From the NCBI GenBank assembly GCA_012934845.2, contig WNNJ02001273.1, positions 310,001 through 374,000 of the forward strand: a stretch of 64,000 bases of DNA, written 5' to 3'. The stretch is from Pomphorhynchus laevis (lineage: Eukaryota; Acanthocephala; Palaeacanthocephala; Echinorhynchida; Pomphorhynchidae). The notes below the pieces were generated by a model that saw only the letters and a program-made list of their open reading frames with translations, did not search any database and was not told the DNA's origin. The position numbers and the translations under genes were made by a program. Below, in pieces: positions 45,325-57,464 of this stretch (positions within the stretch are counted from its first letter, which is position 1; each line of letters begins with the position of its first letter).

Positions 45325-47520
45325 CAGATCCGGCCCGACGAGCATTTTTATCTGGCCCGCCAAGAGAATTTGAATATAGTATATCCTACTTGTTCAATGA
45401 TACATTAGTTATAGATTAGCATTTTCCATGATGGATATAGACACATCCGGCCCATAGTAATACTCTTATTGTTTTAGCTCTATCGTTATTCCTTTTAGTT
45501 TTGGACTTAGAGACTCTTATTTATTCTACTTGGAATATTTATTTATTCTTTAGAATTTTACCCCTAAACGGGTATGGATAAAAGAAGAAAAGTGGATGAA
45601 GAAAATCGACATTTTCAAGATTTTTGGACTGAAGAATATTATTTTATTCTTCATAATGAGGTTGCAATATGTTTGATATGCAATATGTCTATGTCGGTTG
45701 TCAAGGAATACAATTTAAAAGGACATTTTAATTCTAAGCATCAAGTTAAGCAAAATATTAAAGGGTAGCAGCGAAAAGAGGATGTGGAAAAATTTATACA
45801 AAATTTGTACTCTCAGCAACAAATGTTTAGCAATATAAATGCACAATGTTTTAGCAATGTAAAAGCATGTTTTTCGATTAGTAAAAAAATTTCTAAACAT
45901 TCAAAGTCTTCCGATCGTGAATTTATCAAGGAGTGCTTACTAGATGTGGCAGAGTTGGTATCCACAAAACAAAAAAGACTTTGAATCTATTAGTCTGTCG
46001 AGGCGTACAGTTTCTATAAGAATAGATGATGACAGGACAGAAAAAAGTTTAAAAGAAAGAATTAAATAATTAGCATGCTTTTCAATATCATTGGATGATA
46101 GTACTGATGCATCTGATACCGCACAGTTGGCTATATCTATTCGAGGTGTGGATTCCGGCTTTAATATAATAGAGGAGTTATTAGCACTTGCACCTTTAAA
46201 GAGAACTACAACCAGCGAAGAAATGTTTAAAACAGTGGATATGATTTTTAATAAATCTGGGGTCAGGTGGAGTTTACTTACTAGTATATGCACCGATTTA
46301 GATGCTGCAATGGTAGGTGCACAAAAAGGATTTATGGGAATAGTTCTTAAAAGAACAAAAGAGCTACAAATAAACACAGACGACTTAACGATTTTTCACT
46401 GTGTCATTCACCGACAAAATCTTTGTGCAAAATCAATAAAATTTGCAGATGTTATGGAGGTTGTTGTGTCAAGTATCAATTTTATTAAATCCCCGGTACT
46501 AAACCATCGCCACTTTGAAGAATACTTGGCAGATATAGTTTCTGGGTGTGAAGATGTATGTTACTACACTGAATTAAGATGGCTAAGTAAAAGTAAGATG
46601 CTTAAACGACTTTATGAATTGAAACATGAAATCTACACTTTTATGAAGAAAAAGGGACGAGTGGTAGAACAATTAGAAGAGGATTATTGGATTTGTGATT
46701 TGGCGTTTTTTGGCGTTTTGTTACTGGATACCTTAATGAGCTAAATCAAACATTGCAAAAACAGGGACAATTGATCCATTAACTCCATGGTCATATTAAA
46801 GCCTTTTGCAATAAATTAACATTGCTAGAAAGACAGAAAAATCAAAAATTATTTTCATTTCCCAACTCTTTCAAAACATAAAAGCATACTTTATAATTAC
46901 TATGCTAGCGATATTTACTCATTAACAGAGCAATTTATTATACGTTTTGCAGACTTTAAAAACAAGGGCCTTATCTTTTCTATATTTGCATGTCCAACAT
47001 ATGCAGATGTATATAATCTTCCATAAAACCTCCAGATGGAGATTCTTGATCTCCACGCGGCTTTGACTCTAAAATCCCATTTTTATAAGGGTTCTTCAAT
47101 AGATTTCTACAATTTATATATAAAAGAAGAGAAATATTTAAACTTGCGAGCCTTGGCAAAAAAAATAATTTCTCTTTTTGGTAGTACATATGTGAACAAT
47201 TTTTTTCGAGGATGCAATTTAATAAATCAAAAATTGTAAAAGAATAACTGACTAGCAACAAGAAAACATCCTGAAGTTGTGTTTGAGCAATATAGATATA
47301 ACTATTGATGACCTCGTGGCTTAAGTACAAAATAAATATTCGTATTAATTCTTTTTTTGATAAATATACTTTAAAATTCATGCTGGATTAAGAATATTAA
47401 GAATATTAAAGATGATACTGTGTTTTGGTAAAATCCGTTAATTTATAAATTGATCCGGCCCCTCAAGTACCTTGATGATAGAAATATGGCCCTCGAGATG
47501 CCCAAGCTTGCCCTTACCTG
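45325..47520 (+). mobile_element. Broken hAT DNA transposon (ZBED/GTF2IRD2-like)
   Basis: The transposase begins MDKRRKVDEENRHFQDFW with a BED-type finger (CLICNMSMSVVKEYNLKGHF...H). Blocks AQCFSNVKACFSISKKISKH, DREFIKECLLDVAE, LDDSTDASDTAQLAISIRGV, ICTDLDAAMVGAQKGF and TELRWLSKSKMLKRLYELKH follow in the order of GTF2IRD2-like hAT transposases. The reading frame has a stop at about 45768, a frame change near 45980, a stop near 46068 and one at 46742. GATCCGGCCC occurs near both ends (45331, 47455); I could not define exact terminal repeats or an 8-bp duplication. Confidence 0.82.
45574..46744 (+). pseudogene. hAT transposase, broken
   Basis: DD(E) family enzyme that cuts and rejoins transposon ends. 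The first catalytic Asp region (LDDSTDASD) and the conserved RW (LRWLSKSK) are legible, the C-terminal dimerisation domain is not. Four or more breaks separate the pieces, so no active enzyme is expected. Confidence 0.82.
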
Positions 47521-48409
47521 ATATACACAATATAAATACTTACAGCCTTACAACAACCTTACGACAACAAACTTAGTAAGAAATATCATACAATAAATTA
47601 TACAGGACAACAACGATAATATATTTACGAAAATCTTACGACAACATATAACGACAACTTACGAACGCATACACTCCAATAACATGTGGCAGAATACCTG
47701 TTGTACATGCAATAAACATGATGCAAAGTGTAAAGGTTGCCGTTGATATTCTGTGCTTAAACTACTGAGTCACAAACTGTGGAAATCAAGGCAGTACTGC
47801 TTCAATGAACGGCAAATAGAGGGTTGTCAACTAAAGCTCTATATGAACTGCTCAAGTTTAGGAAGCAACTCTAAGATTAAGACCATCTCCACCATCGACG
47901 AACCGCAGGATTTATCATGTGGTTAAATGGAGGCAAAACCTATTTTATCTATCTCAATGTTCAGCAAGTAAATCCTTCATAGATATATTAGTATCCTGTT
48001 ACGACAGCGAGGCAAGCAAAGCTGTTAATGTGGACTATGCTCTAAAGTTAGCAGTTGTTTTTTCTAAGTTTATTCTGCAATCGATAAATAAAATTTCTTT
48101 AATACGTAAGACTTTGGAGAGGAGGTTAGATCTTTGAAAACAAACAAAATTCAGTGAACTTCTCGAAGAGGCCCAATACCTACAGACGCGATTATCACTT
48201 CTACCAAGATTTCAACCAGAAGATAGTAAAAGTTCAAGCTAGCTTATCGTAGAGAAAAAGTTCCTTCCTTTAAGTAGAGGAAAAGTTTAAGCTAGTTCTT
48301 TTATACTAAAAGACAAAACAGCATCGGGTATTCTCAAACCAGATGAAATGGTAGATGGAAGGTTAGTAAATGAAATTTTGCAGGACCTGCATCACGATGC
48401 AATTGAGCT

Positions 48410-48563
48410 GAACTTGACATTCGCTTGGATGACTAAACTTGATATTAATTTGATGGGGACTGGAGTCCTCATCAAAAAGGCGAACTTGACATCCAAGCGA
48501 ACTTGACATTCGCTTGGATGACTAAACTTGACATTAATTTGATGAGGACTGGAGTCCTCAAAA
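48410..48563 (+). repeat. Direct 70-bp duplication in family-A copy 3
   Basis: GAACTTGACATTCGCTTGGA, TGACTAAACTTGA, TTTGATG.GGACTGGAGTCC occurs at about 48410-48479 and again at 48499-48563, with two or three differences, abutting the palindrome. Confidence 0.9.
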
Positions 48564-48880
48564 AGGTAGAGTGCGTACCGAAGCAATGCAATAATTTTTT
48601 CCACATTGATGCATCTAGCCCTGATAAACCGGCGCCTCCTTTTGTTCGTTTAGCAGAGCGAATGATGCCCTTTTCATCGATTGTTCTGAATTATACCTCG
48701 TGATGAAGACTGGAGTCTCTAAGACTCCAGTCTTCATCACGAGGTATAATTCAGAACAATCGATGAAAAGGGCATCATTCGCTCTGCTAAACGAACAAAA
48801 GGAGGCGCCGGTTTATCAGGGCTAGATGCATCAATGTGGAAAAAATTATTGCATTGCTTCGGTACGCACTCTACCTTTTT
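48560..48880. repeat. Perfect palindrome, 159-bp arms, 3-nt centre
   Basis: From AAAAAGGTAGAGTGCGTACC at 48560 to the exact complement ending at 48880, with centre CTA at 48719-48721. I compared most of both arms base by base without finding a mismatch. The right arm carries the sense LINE reading, so the left arm is the added, folded-back copy. Confidence 0.96.
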
Positions 48881-50549
48881 GGCCAAGTCGTTAGCTGATT
48901 TCGCTATTTGCATATCAACATAGTATATTCAGTCTAAAGTGCTTGAAGCATTCACAGCAAGCCGCCTGATAACTTTAAGTTGAAAAACCGAAGACAGAAT
49001 ACAGAATCTATGATGTTGCAAGGGAGATTATTTCCAAAACGATTATTTAAAAAGTAAGGTTAGATATTCAAGATGTGGCGGGTAACGTGCAATTATGTGC
49101 ATCTCAATGAGGCGGAATCGAATGTGCCATCAACTCATTACGAGAAAAATTTGAGGGGAATAATACAACTGTATTCTAGCTATAGATTCAAAAGTTGCTT
49201 TTAACGCCATTAATCATAATATGCTTTTATCACATTTGATAATATGAAATTTATGGCACATTCATTGTCATTAGTCCTTAACAATTTATATGTTTTTCCA
49301 ACTCAACTTTCTCTAAGAGGATACATCATTTACAGCTCAGTTGGATTTACCCAAGGAGACCCATTTGTTATGGCAGGCTTCACATGGCATCGATGCCTCC
49401 AATTAATGCCATGCAAACTGCGGTAATCAAAATTTCTCAACGATGGGTTGCTGATAATGCAAATTTTGTATCGCCTGACAATGCCTGTGTGACACATGGA
49501 TATAATTCTAACTTCCGTTTTAAGCAAGGGTAGACTGGGTATCATTATACCATCGTTATCTAGTACCATCGTTTACAATTCATCTAGATCTTTGTGTGAT
49601 ACTTACTAGACGGGTGTAGTTGGTAATGAATTGCGGGAAGTACAGAGAAACACTTGAAAAAATATGCGGTTATACGAGAAAGTGCACTAAATGAACGGCT
49701 GCAGAGGGCGCTGGCTTGAGATGATTTAAAGATTACAAATTTCTTTTTGTAATTTCTCACGCAGCAAGAAATGGAACATCCGCGTGGTTTAGTTCACTAT
49801 CACTTTCAAACCAACGTTTTCAATTATCGGTTACTAAGTTTAGAAACGGATTATGTGCACGTCATTGATTACCCCAGACGGAATGAAGGGGGTAAATTGT
49901 ACATGCGGTCCTAATCTAAATTTAAGTAATGATTTGGCCTGTAAGCCAGGTGGTCAAACATTAATACGACACGATGCAACCAGGAATATCATTGCAAAAG
50001 AACTAACCGAATGATGTTCAGGTGTCAGAGTAGAGCGGTATTATCGCCTGTCGAGTCAAAAACTGAAATCGAGTCTTAAACCACAACGAGGGATAGTAAC
50101 ACACGAGTCAATATTGTATGCTATGTCCTTGGGTGCAATCGAGTTGAGTGCATGTTTATCGACGTAAATATATTTTCAATTAATGCCCAAGATAATGCCA
50201 ACAAAAGTACCGAATATGGTTTCAAGTACAACGAAAACAGGAAAAGACAAAATATATAAAACGCGTCGAGAAAGCAAACCGCTCCAAGTTTGTACCTCTG
50301 GTATTTTCTACGTCTGGCGGTATTGGTGATGATGCCATTCAGGTTCTAGTGCGAACCTCGACTCGAAGTACAAGAATTTCGAACGGGATCTGTGAGACGT
50401 ATATGGAGACATTAATTACAAAGTTCCACACATCAATTTCAGATAAATTTACAAACTTGTCAAATTTAGACATTAATAATAAATAATTAAATAAATATAA
50501 ATAATTATAATTATAACACTTAAAGTCGCGAATTAGTTAATTATCAACT

Positions 50550-50625
50550 AAACTGTAAATTTTACCGAATGCATTCGCCGAATGAGGGCGCCGGCACGCA
50601 TTTGTTAAGTAAAAAGAAATCTTTT
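50550..50625 (+). mobile_element. Tail of an L2/CR1-type LINE
   Basis: GCGCCGGCACGCATTTGTTA is the complement of the 3' terminal block at 21880 and 42960. Only the terminus is left. Confidence 0.4.
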
Positions 50626-50749
50626 TTAATAATAAATAATTTAATTATAAATAAATAATAATTATATAATTATATAAGAGATTATATTTGAGACTATTTA
50701 ATCTTATTAGATTTTATATAAACGTTAGCGGAAAAAAACCGCTAACTTA

Positions 50750-50965
50750 TTGAAACTCATAAGTTATTAGTCACTAGTCAGCACAGTTTTCGTAAAGACT
50801 ACTGAACTGTCACAAATCTTTTGATTACTCAGGAAGATTGAAGTTATTAGTGGACAAAGGGTTTAATATGGACGTTATATTTTTTGACTTCTTAAAAGCG
50901 TTTGACCTAGTTTGCCACGATATCTTGATTACTAAAATGAGATCATTAAATATTAATCTTATAAT
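50750..50965 (+). mobile_element. LINE reverse-transcriptase scrap
   Basis: HSFRKDY, TVTNLLITQED and DVIFFDFLKAFDLVCHDILI are the conserved HGFRKGRS...DVIYLDFSKAFD.V.H blocks of CR1/jockey-type RT. About 200 bp, no flanking parts. Confidence 0.75.
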
Positions 50966-51277
50966 TTCTTGTAAAACGTGTAAGCCAGACGCGAAAGAAT
51001 GACGAATGCCGTTTCGTCAACACAATGACTCATCAGTGCCTGATCCCTCTGCATCCAGTAGTTTGTAAATTTATCTGAAATAAAAAGTTATATATAATTT
51101 AAATCTATAATTTGATTAATTTTAATTTGTAATATAATTTTTATTTTATATTTTTTACTCTGGTAACAAAATATATAGGAATATGTTAACGTGAAAGAAC
51201 ATGCAAGTTATTCGGTGCATTAAATTTAGAATGTAAAAATTTTAATTTAATAAATGCGCATACAGTTTAGTTGATAA

Positions 51278-51949
51278 TTAACTAAGTCGCGACTTTAAGT
51301 GTTGGAATATTTCAACGTCAAAATCATTATCAAGCTGTGCGCAGTTGGATTCTTCCATAAGTTGAAAATATTGATGGCACTTGTGGCTAATATCTTCTAC
51401 AATACTTTTACGGCTTTGCAAACAATCCATTTCCACTTGTTTTAAATCTAAAGGCATTGAGTAATCGTAATTAGACTCAGTCTGAACACCCTTACTCCAT
51501 TTAGTTCTAGCCTCAACATATTCGCCTTGGACTTCCTTCTTAATACCAAAGAAATTGCATTGAGTATTCAACCAAGTGGGTTCGATTTTTTCCACTTTCA
51601 GCTCTGCATCAGCAACAGCATTTTTCGTTAACTCCTGAATAAGGGAATCTTCGTCCTCACCGCTATCAGTAGCTGTAATTGTTGAGGTTATAGATATCTG
51701 GCGGTAGAATGGAGGATATGCGATGAATTGTTTCCGAATTGCCTTGCTTACCGACGGACGGTACTCGTCCAGTCTGGGCAGAATAACACGGCAAAATCTA
51801 GCCCTTAAGGATTCAAAATTGAACGGTAACCGGCTTGAGGAGGCTATGCGTTGAAATATCAGCTTCCCGCGGATACCTGCAATAAGCTCTTGGTAAACTA
51901 GATTTATAAGTTCGATGTCTTGTTCGAAGGTATATTTAAACCTTGGCAT
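51278..51949 (-). CDS. Single-exon protein with Myb/Rap1-like N-terminus
   Basis: 223 codons, ATG to TAA, no breaks. The N-terminus (residues 4-62) reads FKYTFEQDIELINLVYQELI, then GKLIFQRIASSS, FESLRARFCRVILPRLDEY. The pattern YT..D...I..V.....G..IF..I...S....SLR.RF...I is that of a Myb/SANT-like fold as in Rap1 (TERF2IP). Residues 95-130 are acidic (DSGEDEDS), the C-terminus is helical (DCLQSRKSIVEDISHKCHQY). Coding composition is balanced against AT-rich flanks. It could be a host DNA-binding protein or the Myb-like partner protein of a PIF/Harbinger transposon; no transposase is nearby. Lack of introns next to retroelements also allows a retrocopy. Confidence 0.6.
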   Translation of the reverse strand: MPRFKYTFEQDIELINLVYQELIAGIRGKLIFQRIASSSRLPFNFESLRARFCRVILPRLDEYRPSVSKAIRKQFIAYPPFYRQISITSTITATDSGEDEDSLIQELTKNAVADAELKVEKIEPTWLNTQCNFFGIKKEVQGEYVEARTKWSKGVQTESNYDYSMPLDLKQVEMDCLQSRKSIVEDISHKCHQYFQLMEESNCAQLDNDFDVEIFQHLKSRLS

Positions 51950-53480
51950 TATTATGGTATGGATTTAAATTGCAATCGTAACTTATCCAATATAAAGGAC
52001 TGAGCAAAAGGAACTCTTATTCTCTAGACTTGTGCAAGTATATTTTTAGCCTGGATGTTAAATAGAATTGCTTGAAATCAGAAAAATCGTTATACATCAA
52101 AGCGATGCCGACGGCTATTAACGAAATTTGTTTTCTGTGGCGCTGCTCAGTGCATTTTTCGTTGATTTAGACAAGAGTATTACATCGATTACTTAAGCAA
52201 TCATTAGCACGAAATGCGAAACGATCTAGTTTCTCGTCCAAGTCAGGAAAAATTGAGGATTTGTGTATCAGAATTATCGAGTATTTTAACTCTATTAATT
52301 GAAATATAAGTTTATTAAGAAAATCTTTATTTATTTAATAGATAAATAATAATATTAGATATTGTAAAAATATTGAATATTGGATACGCAATAGAAATTC
52401 TGTCAACAAAACTAAAATTTACGAAAATTTACTAAAAATTATATCTCATTTACGAAAATGCTTGAAATATGTTACACTAATATTGATATTAATATTCAAA
52501 TTGATAGTTATATAATAGACCAACCATAGAAGATGGTTGGAAGATGTTGTATGATAGACCAACCATGGAAGATGGTTGTTCCATCTTCCATACCTTTGCC
52601 TCGTACACTATCAGCTCATTGTATGGGGCCCGACAAATTCGTTCCTTATCTATCCCGCTCTTTCCTATCCTTCTTCCTTTCGATTGCCCAACTTACTTTA
52701 TTTCCTGTATCAAAAAATGTACAAACAAATTAGATGATCAGATGCACCATATAACTCACATTGTCTGCAAGTTCTGTTTTTTTGTTGTAGCACGTAACCA
52801 TTTGTGCTAAGTAACTGGATATGCTCTAGTTTTGAAATATTTCGTTCAAATTCATAATATAAAAAACTTATATCAATTGCAATTGACGAATTACATAAAT
52901 AACGATATTTAATTATTAAATGATATAGTAAATTATATATAAATGATATATAAATGATATAATTTAATTTTATTATTAATTTAATTAATTTATTTATTTT
53001 CATTCCACAATGTGTAAAAGCAAATGATTTAAAATTACTGATTAGGAGCTACGATACTTACGATTATGTTGATTGAACATCAAAATCTATTTTTTTCGTT
53101 TTTGTCATGAATTTAATTTTTGGAAGTTGAGAACATATTATAATGAAGTGTTTATAATATTTCTAATTCAAATGAGTTTATTTGCATTAATCAATTTTTT
53201 TATAAATTCAAATGCAAATGTTAAAAATATGCATTATGTTTGTATATTGATAATATTACACCAAATGAGTTTTTTTAAACTTTTCAAAATTTTTTAGAAG
53301 CGTTGCTGGCTCAAATATAAAACCGCTCATTTGTTTACTCTCTGTTAACCTGTCATTTTTCGAAACAAGAATAGCAGTTCACATATCAACTGGAAGTAGC
53401 TGATTTGATCGATAAACTGGAAATACGATAGTTTTGAGAGTTTTCTTTTGAATCAATATGATATATAAATATTATAATAT
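51950..53480. other. AT-rich spacer
   Basis: Apart from the hairpin at 52565 and the near-repeated GACCAACCAT.GAAGATGGTT (52518 and 52556), nothing is supported. Confidence 0.5.
52565..52591. repeat. Perfect hairpin, 11-bp stem, 5-nt loop
   Basis: ATGGAAGATGG, loop TTGTT, exact complement. Confidence 0.9.
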
Positions 53481-53484
53481 AATA

Positions 53485-53935
53485 TATTTATATACGAACT
53501 ATATATTATATATTAATTTTATATATTATATATTATTATTCATTAGTCGAATCATCTAATGTCGTCAAAGCAATGTTCGATCCAAATCACAAGCTAGAAG
53601 TAAAAAATATTCCTAACCACTAAGTCTCTAAGTATTCGATCAACATCATCTAATGTTTTTGAATGAAAAATTTTATATTAATTTGAAATTTTACGGATCT
53701 GCGAATGCTGTTTAGGATAATAACTGTAAGAGTTTTTTGTCTGTAGAATTGAATTTCTGAGTTCCAGTTCAAATTCACAAGCAATCAATTGCAACTGACT
53801 TCCAATGGTACAATTTGTCATGTCTTCTAACAAGTTCGCATCTAGATTACGAGATACAACTTTCAAGTCTGCTGTATTTATATGAGCAATGCCAAAATAA
53901 GATGTTTTTTATGATTAAGAACACATTGCAAATGT
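53485..53935. repeat. Direct repeat of the 56490-56920 block
   Basis: The AT-rich start, CATTAGTCGAATCATCTAAT, AAATCACAAGCTAGAAG and the exon-like - strand text at 53678-53866 recur at 56490-56920 in the same order and direction. Confidence 0.9.
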
Positions 53936-54002
53936 TGCAATAAAAATAATGAGTAAACCACGCCTTCTACCATTCATCCAGATCTGATCTGTACCTGACA
54001 TC
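53737..54002 (-). pseudogene. Inverted copy of membrane-anchored protein 5' exons
   Basis: On the - strand both pieces IWMNGRRRGLLIIFIA and DLKVVSRNLDANLLEDMTNC are present as in 61857-62121, but the sequence after LRNSILQT is replaced by an unrelated run (CAAAAAACTC), so the donor site is lost. Confidence 0.75.
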
Positions 54003-55575
54003 TTACTTAATTGATTTTCTCTATAAATTTGAGCAGTTAAAGGCACAAAGCAAATGAAACAATATGGAATTTTTCATTCTTAATTGAACATTTATGACAC
54101 AAGTGCACCATCCATCCAATTGAAGCTAATTATACATAATGCCATAGTGATACTTGAAATTTTAAAGATGAGTGAAATGATGCGTATGACATGATTTATT
54201 ACGAAATTAACCAAATGCACAAGCAATGATAATTGTTTCCATTATACTCATTTTAGACGATCACAGCTCAATTCAATTAGGTTTATAATTGTATTTTTAT
54301 GCACTAATCAAATTTTATATTCATTACTAGTGAATATAAGTGAGGTTTGACCTGAATTGATATTAAATTAACGATTAAGGCACTATAAAATATATTATAT
54401 AATTAACGTTAACGGTATAAAATCGGTGTTAAATTTTGTTCAAAATAAATTTTTATATTTTTGAACAGATGCATAGAAAACATTTAGTTTGTGAAGTAAT
54501 TAAAAAAGGTGAATTAATTAAGATCGTAATTGTATTGTTAATTGACTTTCCTCATAAAATTAATATCTTAAACAATGGTTTGTTCAATCAGGACATAATA
54601 GCAACGATAAAATAATAATTGCTGAAAATATACTTTTTTGTCAATGTCATTTTGGTTATGTTTTACTGATTTGGTTCATTTTTCAGCAGTGCGCCTGCTT
54701 ATATCCTACAAAATCACATACTTTCCTAACAGGCTGAGACAATCTTTTCTCTTATCGGAAAGTCGGATATTACGGGACTTGCACATGAGTGTCGAGACAG
54801 AGTTTTTCTTGGTCAAGCGAGCTGCCTTTATATTATGAAAACTTTTGTCAATATAGAAACGCTATTTGAATTCGCTACGTTTGGACACCTGTAGATTTAG
54901 TTAATAACTATTGCATGATATGAGTTGCAAAAAGGTTGTTTACTCCTAATGGTTTACTCCATTATGCAATGGCTGAAAATATTATTTTGTCAGAAATATA
55001 CTATAGTCTTTATTAAAGTGACACGTTTAGAAGTTTGATTTTGAACTAACTAATTATTATATAATTATATAATAAGAAATGAAGGAATAAATCAGATTTA
55101 TATTATCTGTCAAAATTTTAATTTTTAAAAACCAATAGACGTTGTCTTTAACCATAACCGAAATAAAAGAACAATAATAAGCTGCTTGTCGTCGGCTATA
55201 GTAATGACTGGAGAAAATGTAAATATTCATTCTCCTTTATTTGCATAGTCAAACTGCAAAAATTTGAAAAAATTTAATAAAACCTAGGCTAATATGTATC
55301 GCTTTTAAATGTACATTAAAATCTAATTCAGTTTATATAAGTTTAAAGTAATCAATCAGATCAGCTAACTGAGTATACGTATTTCATGCTATATATTAAT
55401 TAAAAATGAAAATAAATAATCATAAATAATAAATAATTATATAAGATTTTATACAATTTTATTTATTATAACGATAAAATTTATTATTAAAATTTAAAAT
55501 AAAAATAAATTTTTGTGAATTGACTAACAAATATTATACGATGTATTCGAATAAGGAATTGAGATTATGAGAATG
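53737..55575 (-). repeat. Left arm of second large inverted repeat (arm 2L)
   Basis: Reverse complement of about 60286-62121, nearly identical by eye. The outer border falls right at the end of the exon-like sequence (CTACAGACAA); the inner border is inside the GC-hairpin repeat near GAATAAGGAATTGAG. It contains an inverted copy of the 5' part of the gene at 61857. Confidence 0.93.
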
Positions 55576-55650
55576 AACTGATCGGTTATCATGTTTGGGC
55601 CCCTATTCTCGACCCAACATAGAAACGGGGCCAAATACGTTTAAATTACT
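55275..55650. mobile_element. Penelope-like scrap next to a GC-hairpin repeat
   Basis: 55275-55355 (AATAAAACC, TTTAAATGTACATTAAAA) matches the Penelope-like fragment at 25263-25330. It is followed, as at 25500, by CAGCTAACTGAG and an inverted repeat unit ending in the complement of TTTGGCCCCG (about 55640). Confidence 0.6.
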
Positions 55651-56060
55651 TATTTCCTCTGATGAAATTGGATTATCTAATATATCTTATTCAAAAGATA
55701 TATGGACTAATTATACACATTATTTATAATTAGTCCATAAAGGAATTTTGCTTAAGAGTTTAAATTTTTTTTTGATAATATTTTGTTGATTTTTTTATTG
55801 TAAATTTAATATTTTAAATTTTTTATTTTAATATTTTATTATAAAATTTATAATTAAAATCAATTGTTATGAATTGACTAATAAATAATATACGATATAT
55901 TTAATCGAATATATCAGGTCATCAGGAAGAAAAATTATCAATGTTTCACAGTTTAATTCAGAACAATTTAAAATGTCATACAAATAATATTTAATACTTT
56001 TATACATAAGCTTTTCACTTTGTAGATATATAAATTTTCCCGGAATAATACTCAAGAACT
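55651..56060. other. AT-rich spacer
   Basis: Contains one further AATTGACTAATAAATAATAT piece of the repeat family (about 55870); nothing else. Confidence 0.45.
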
Positions 56061-56065
56061 TTAGT

Positions 56066-56920
56066 ATTCGATCAACATCATCTAATGTTTTTGAATGAAA
56101 AATTTTATATTAATTTGAAATTTTACGGATCTGCGAATGCTGTTTAAGATAATAACTGTAAGAGTCACTTGTCTGTAGATTATATATTATATATTAATAT
56201 ATTAACTATATATTATATATTAATTTTATATATTATATATTATTATTCATTAGTCGAATCATCTAATGTCGTCAAAGCAATGTTCGATCCAAATCACAAG
56301 CTAGAAGTAAAAAATATTCCTAACCACTAAGTCTCTAAGTATTCGATCAACATCATCTAATGTTTTTGAATGAAAAATTTTATATTAATTTGAAATTTTA
56401 CGGATCTGCGAATGCTGTTTAAGATAATAACTGTAAGAGTCACTTGTCTGTAGATTATATATTATATATTAATATATTAACTATATATTATATATTAATT
56501 TTATATATTATATATTATTATTCATTAGTCGAATCATCTAATGTCGTCAAAGCAATTTTCGATCCAAATCACAAGCTAGAAGTAAAAAATATTCCTAACC
56601 ACTAAGTCTCTAAGTATTCGATCAACATCATCTAATGTTTTTGAATGAAAAATTTTATATTAATTTGAAATTTTACGGATCTGCGAATGCTGTTTAAGAT
56701 AATAACTGTAAGAGTTTTTTGTCTGTAGAATTGAATTTCTGAGTTCCAGTTCAAATTCACAAGCAATCAATTGCAACTGACTTCCAATGGTACAATTTGT
56801 CATGTCTTCTAACAAGTTCGCATCTAGATTACGAGATACAACTTTCAAGTCTGCTGTATTTATATGAGCAATGCCAAAATAAGATGTTTTTTATGATTAA
56901 GAACACATTGCAAATGTTGC
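56066..56920. repeat. 275-bp tandem repeat, about three units
   Basis: ATTCGATCAACATCATCTAA occurs at 56066, 56341 and 56616, an exact 275-bp period. The last unit runs on into the exon-like text (56660-56848) also found at 53678. A related unit starts at 53634. Confidence 0.93.
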
Positions 56921-56950
56921 AATAAAAATGCAACACATTGCAAATGTTGC

Positions 56951-56995
56951 AATAAGGACCTAGATGGTCTTTACAAGACCATCTAGGTCCTTATT
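56951..56995. repeat. Perfect hairpin, 21-bp stem, 3-nt loop
   Basis: AATAAGGACCTAGATGGTCTT, loop TAC, exact complement. The right half and following 17 bp recur at 59190-59240. Confidence 0.95.
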
Positions 56996-57245
56996 CTATA
57001 ATAATATAAGATAATATTAGCCCAATTATAGCTGACTTATTTTTAAGCTTTATAGAATATGAATTCGTTCATAACTTTGTAAAAAATAAATCTAAACAAC
57101 ATAAATATGTTTCGATACATTGATGATATATGTATATTTAACTCTAACAATTATTATTCAATTAGTGAACAAATTTATCCAGGCAGCCTTGTTCTTAACA
57201 ACACCAATATTGATGATAAAGTCATTGAATTAATGATTCAATGCT
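56996..57245 (+). mobile_element. Penelope-like RT fragment with YIDD
   Basis: ISPIIADLFLSFIEYEFVHN is followed, after a frame change, by MFRYIDDICIFNS and IYPGSLVLNNTNIDDK. FRYIDD...IYP..L.L..TN is the diagnostic Penelope-like catalytic block. It may belong with the 55275 scrap, split by the tandem repeat insertion. Confidence 0.82.
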
Positions 57246-57464
57246 AAGTAACTTAATCATAATCTTTATGTATAAGTTATAAATTCACATAAAAGTAAAT
57301 ATAAATGTTAGCTTATTTATGATAAGATTTAAAATGTTAAGAAATGCTAAGTGGCCTGTCTATGAAGATCAATCACATGGGTCATGTGATAAATAAAATG
57401 CTATAAATGCTTATTATATGTGCTATAAATCTATCGTATTATATTTTATTCAAATTCCAAATAT
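57246..57464. other. AT-rich spacer
   Basis: Nothing recognised. Confidence 0.4.

Larger units (their letters stand above)
47530..50450 (+). mobile_element. Decayed LINE family A, third copy
   Basis: Starts with ATG and a Cys-rich motif (NTCCTCNKHDAKCKGCR, about 47690) matching the intact element. Then VKWRQNLFYLSQCSASKSFI and ISLIRKTLERRLDL (47930-48135), SAKRTKGGAGLSGLDASMWK (about 48780), VLEAFTASRLITL (about 48940), ILAIDSKVAFNAINHNML (about 49175), QRWVADNANFVSP (about 49440, catalytic DD read as DN), and the nuclease end with ECMFIDVNIFS and KFVPLVFSTSGGIGDDA (50150-50340). Many stops and frameshifts, a 70-bp direct duplication and a palindrome interrupt it. Confidence 0.82.

Noticed and set aside
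45325-47520. GATCCGGCCC at both ends as terminal inverted repeats
   Set aside because: The two copies are in direct, not inverted, orientation and no 8-bp duplication was found.
54638-54838. 66-codon ORF in arm 2L
   Set aside because: No family, no splice context, and the frame is not conserved as coding in a way that I can show; likely chance within the promoter-side part of the arm.
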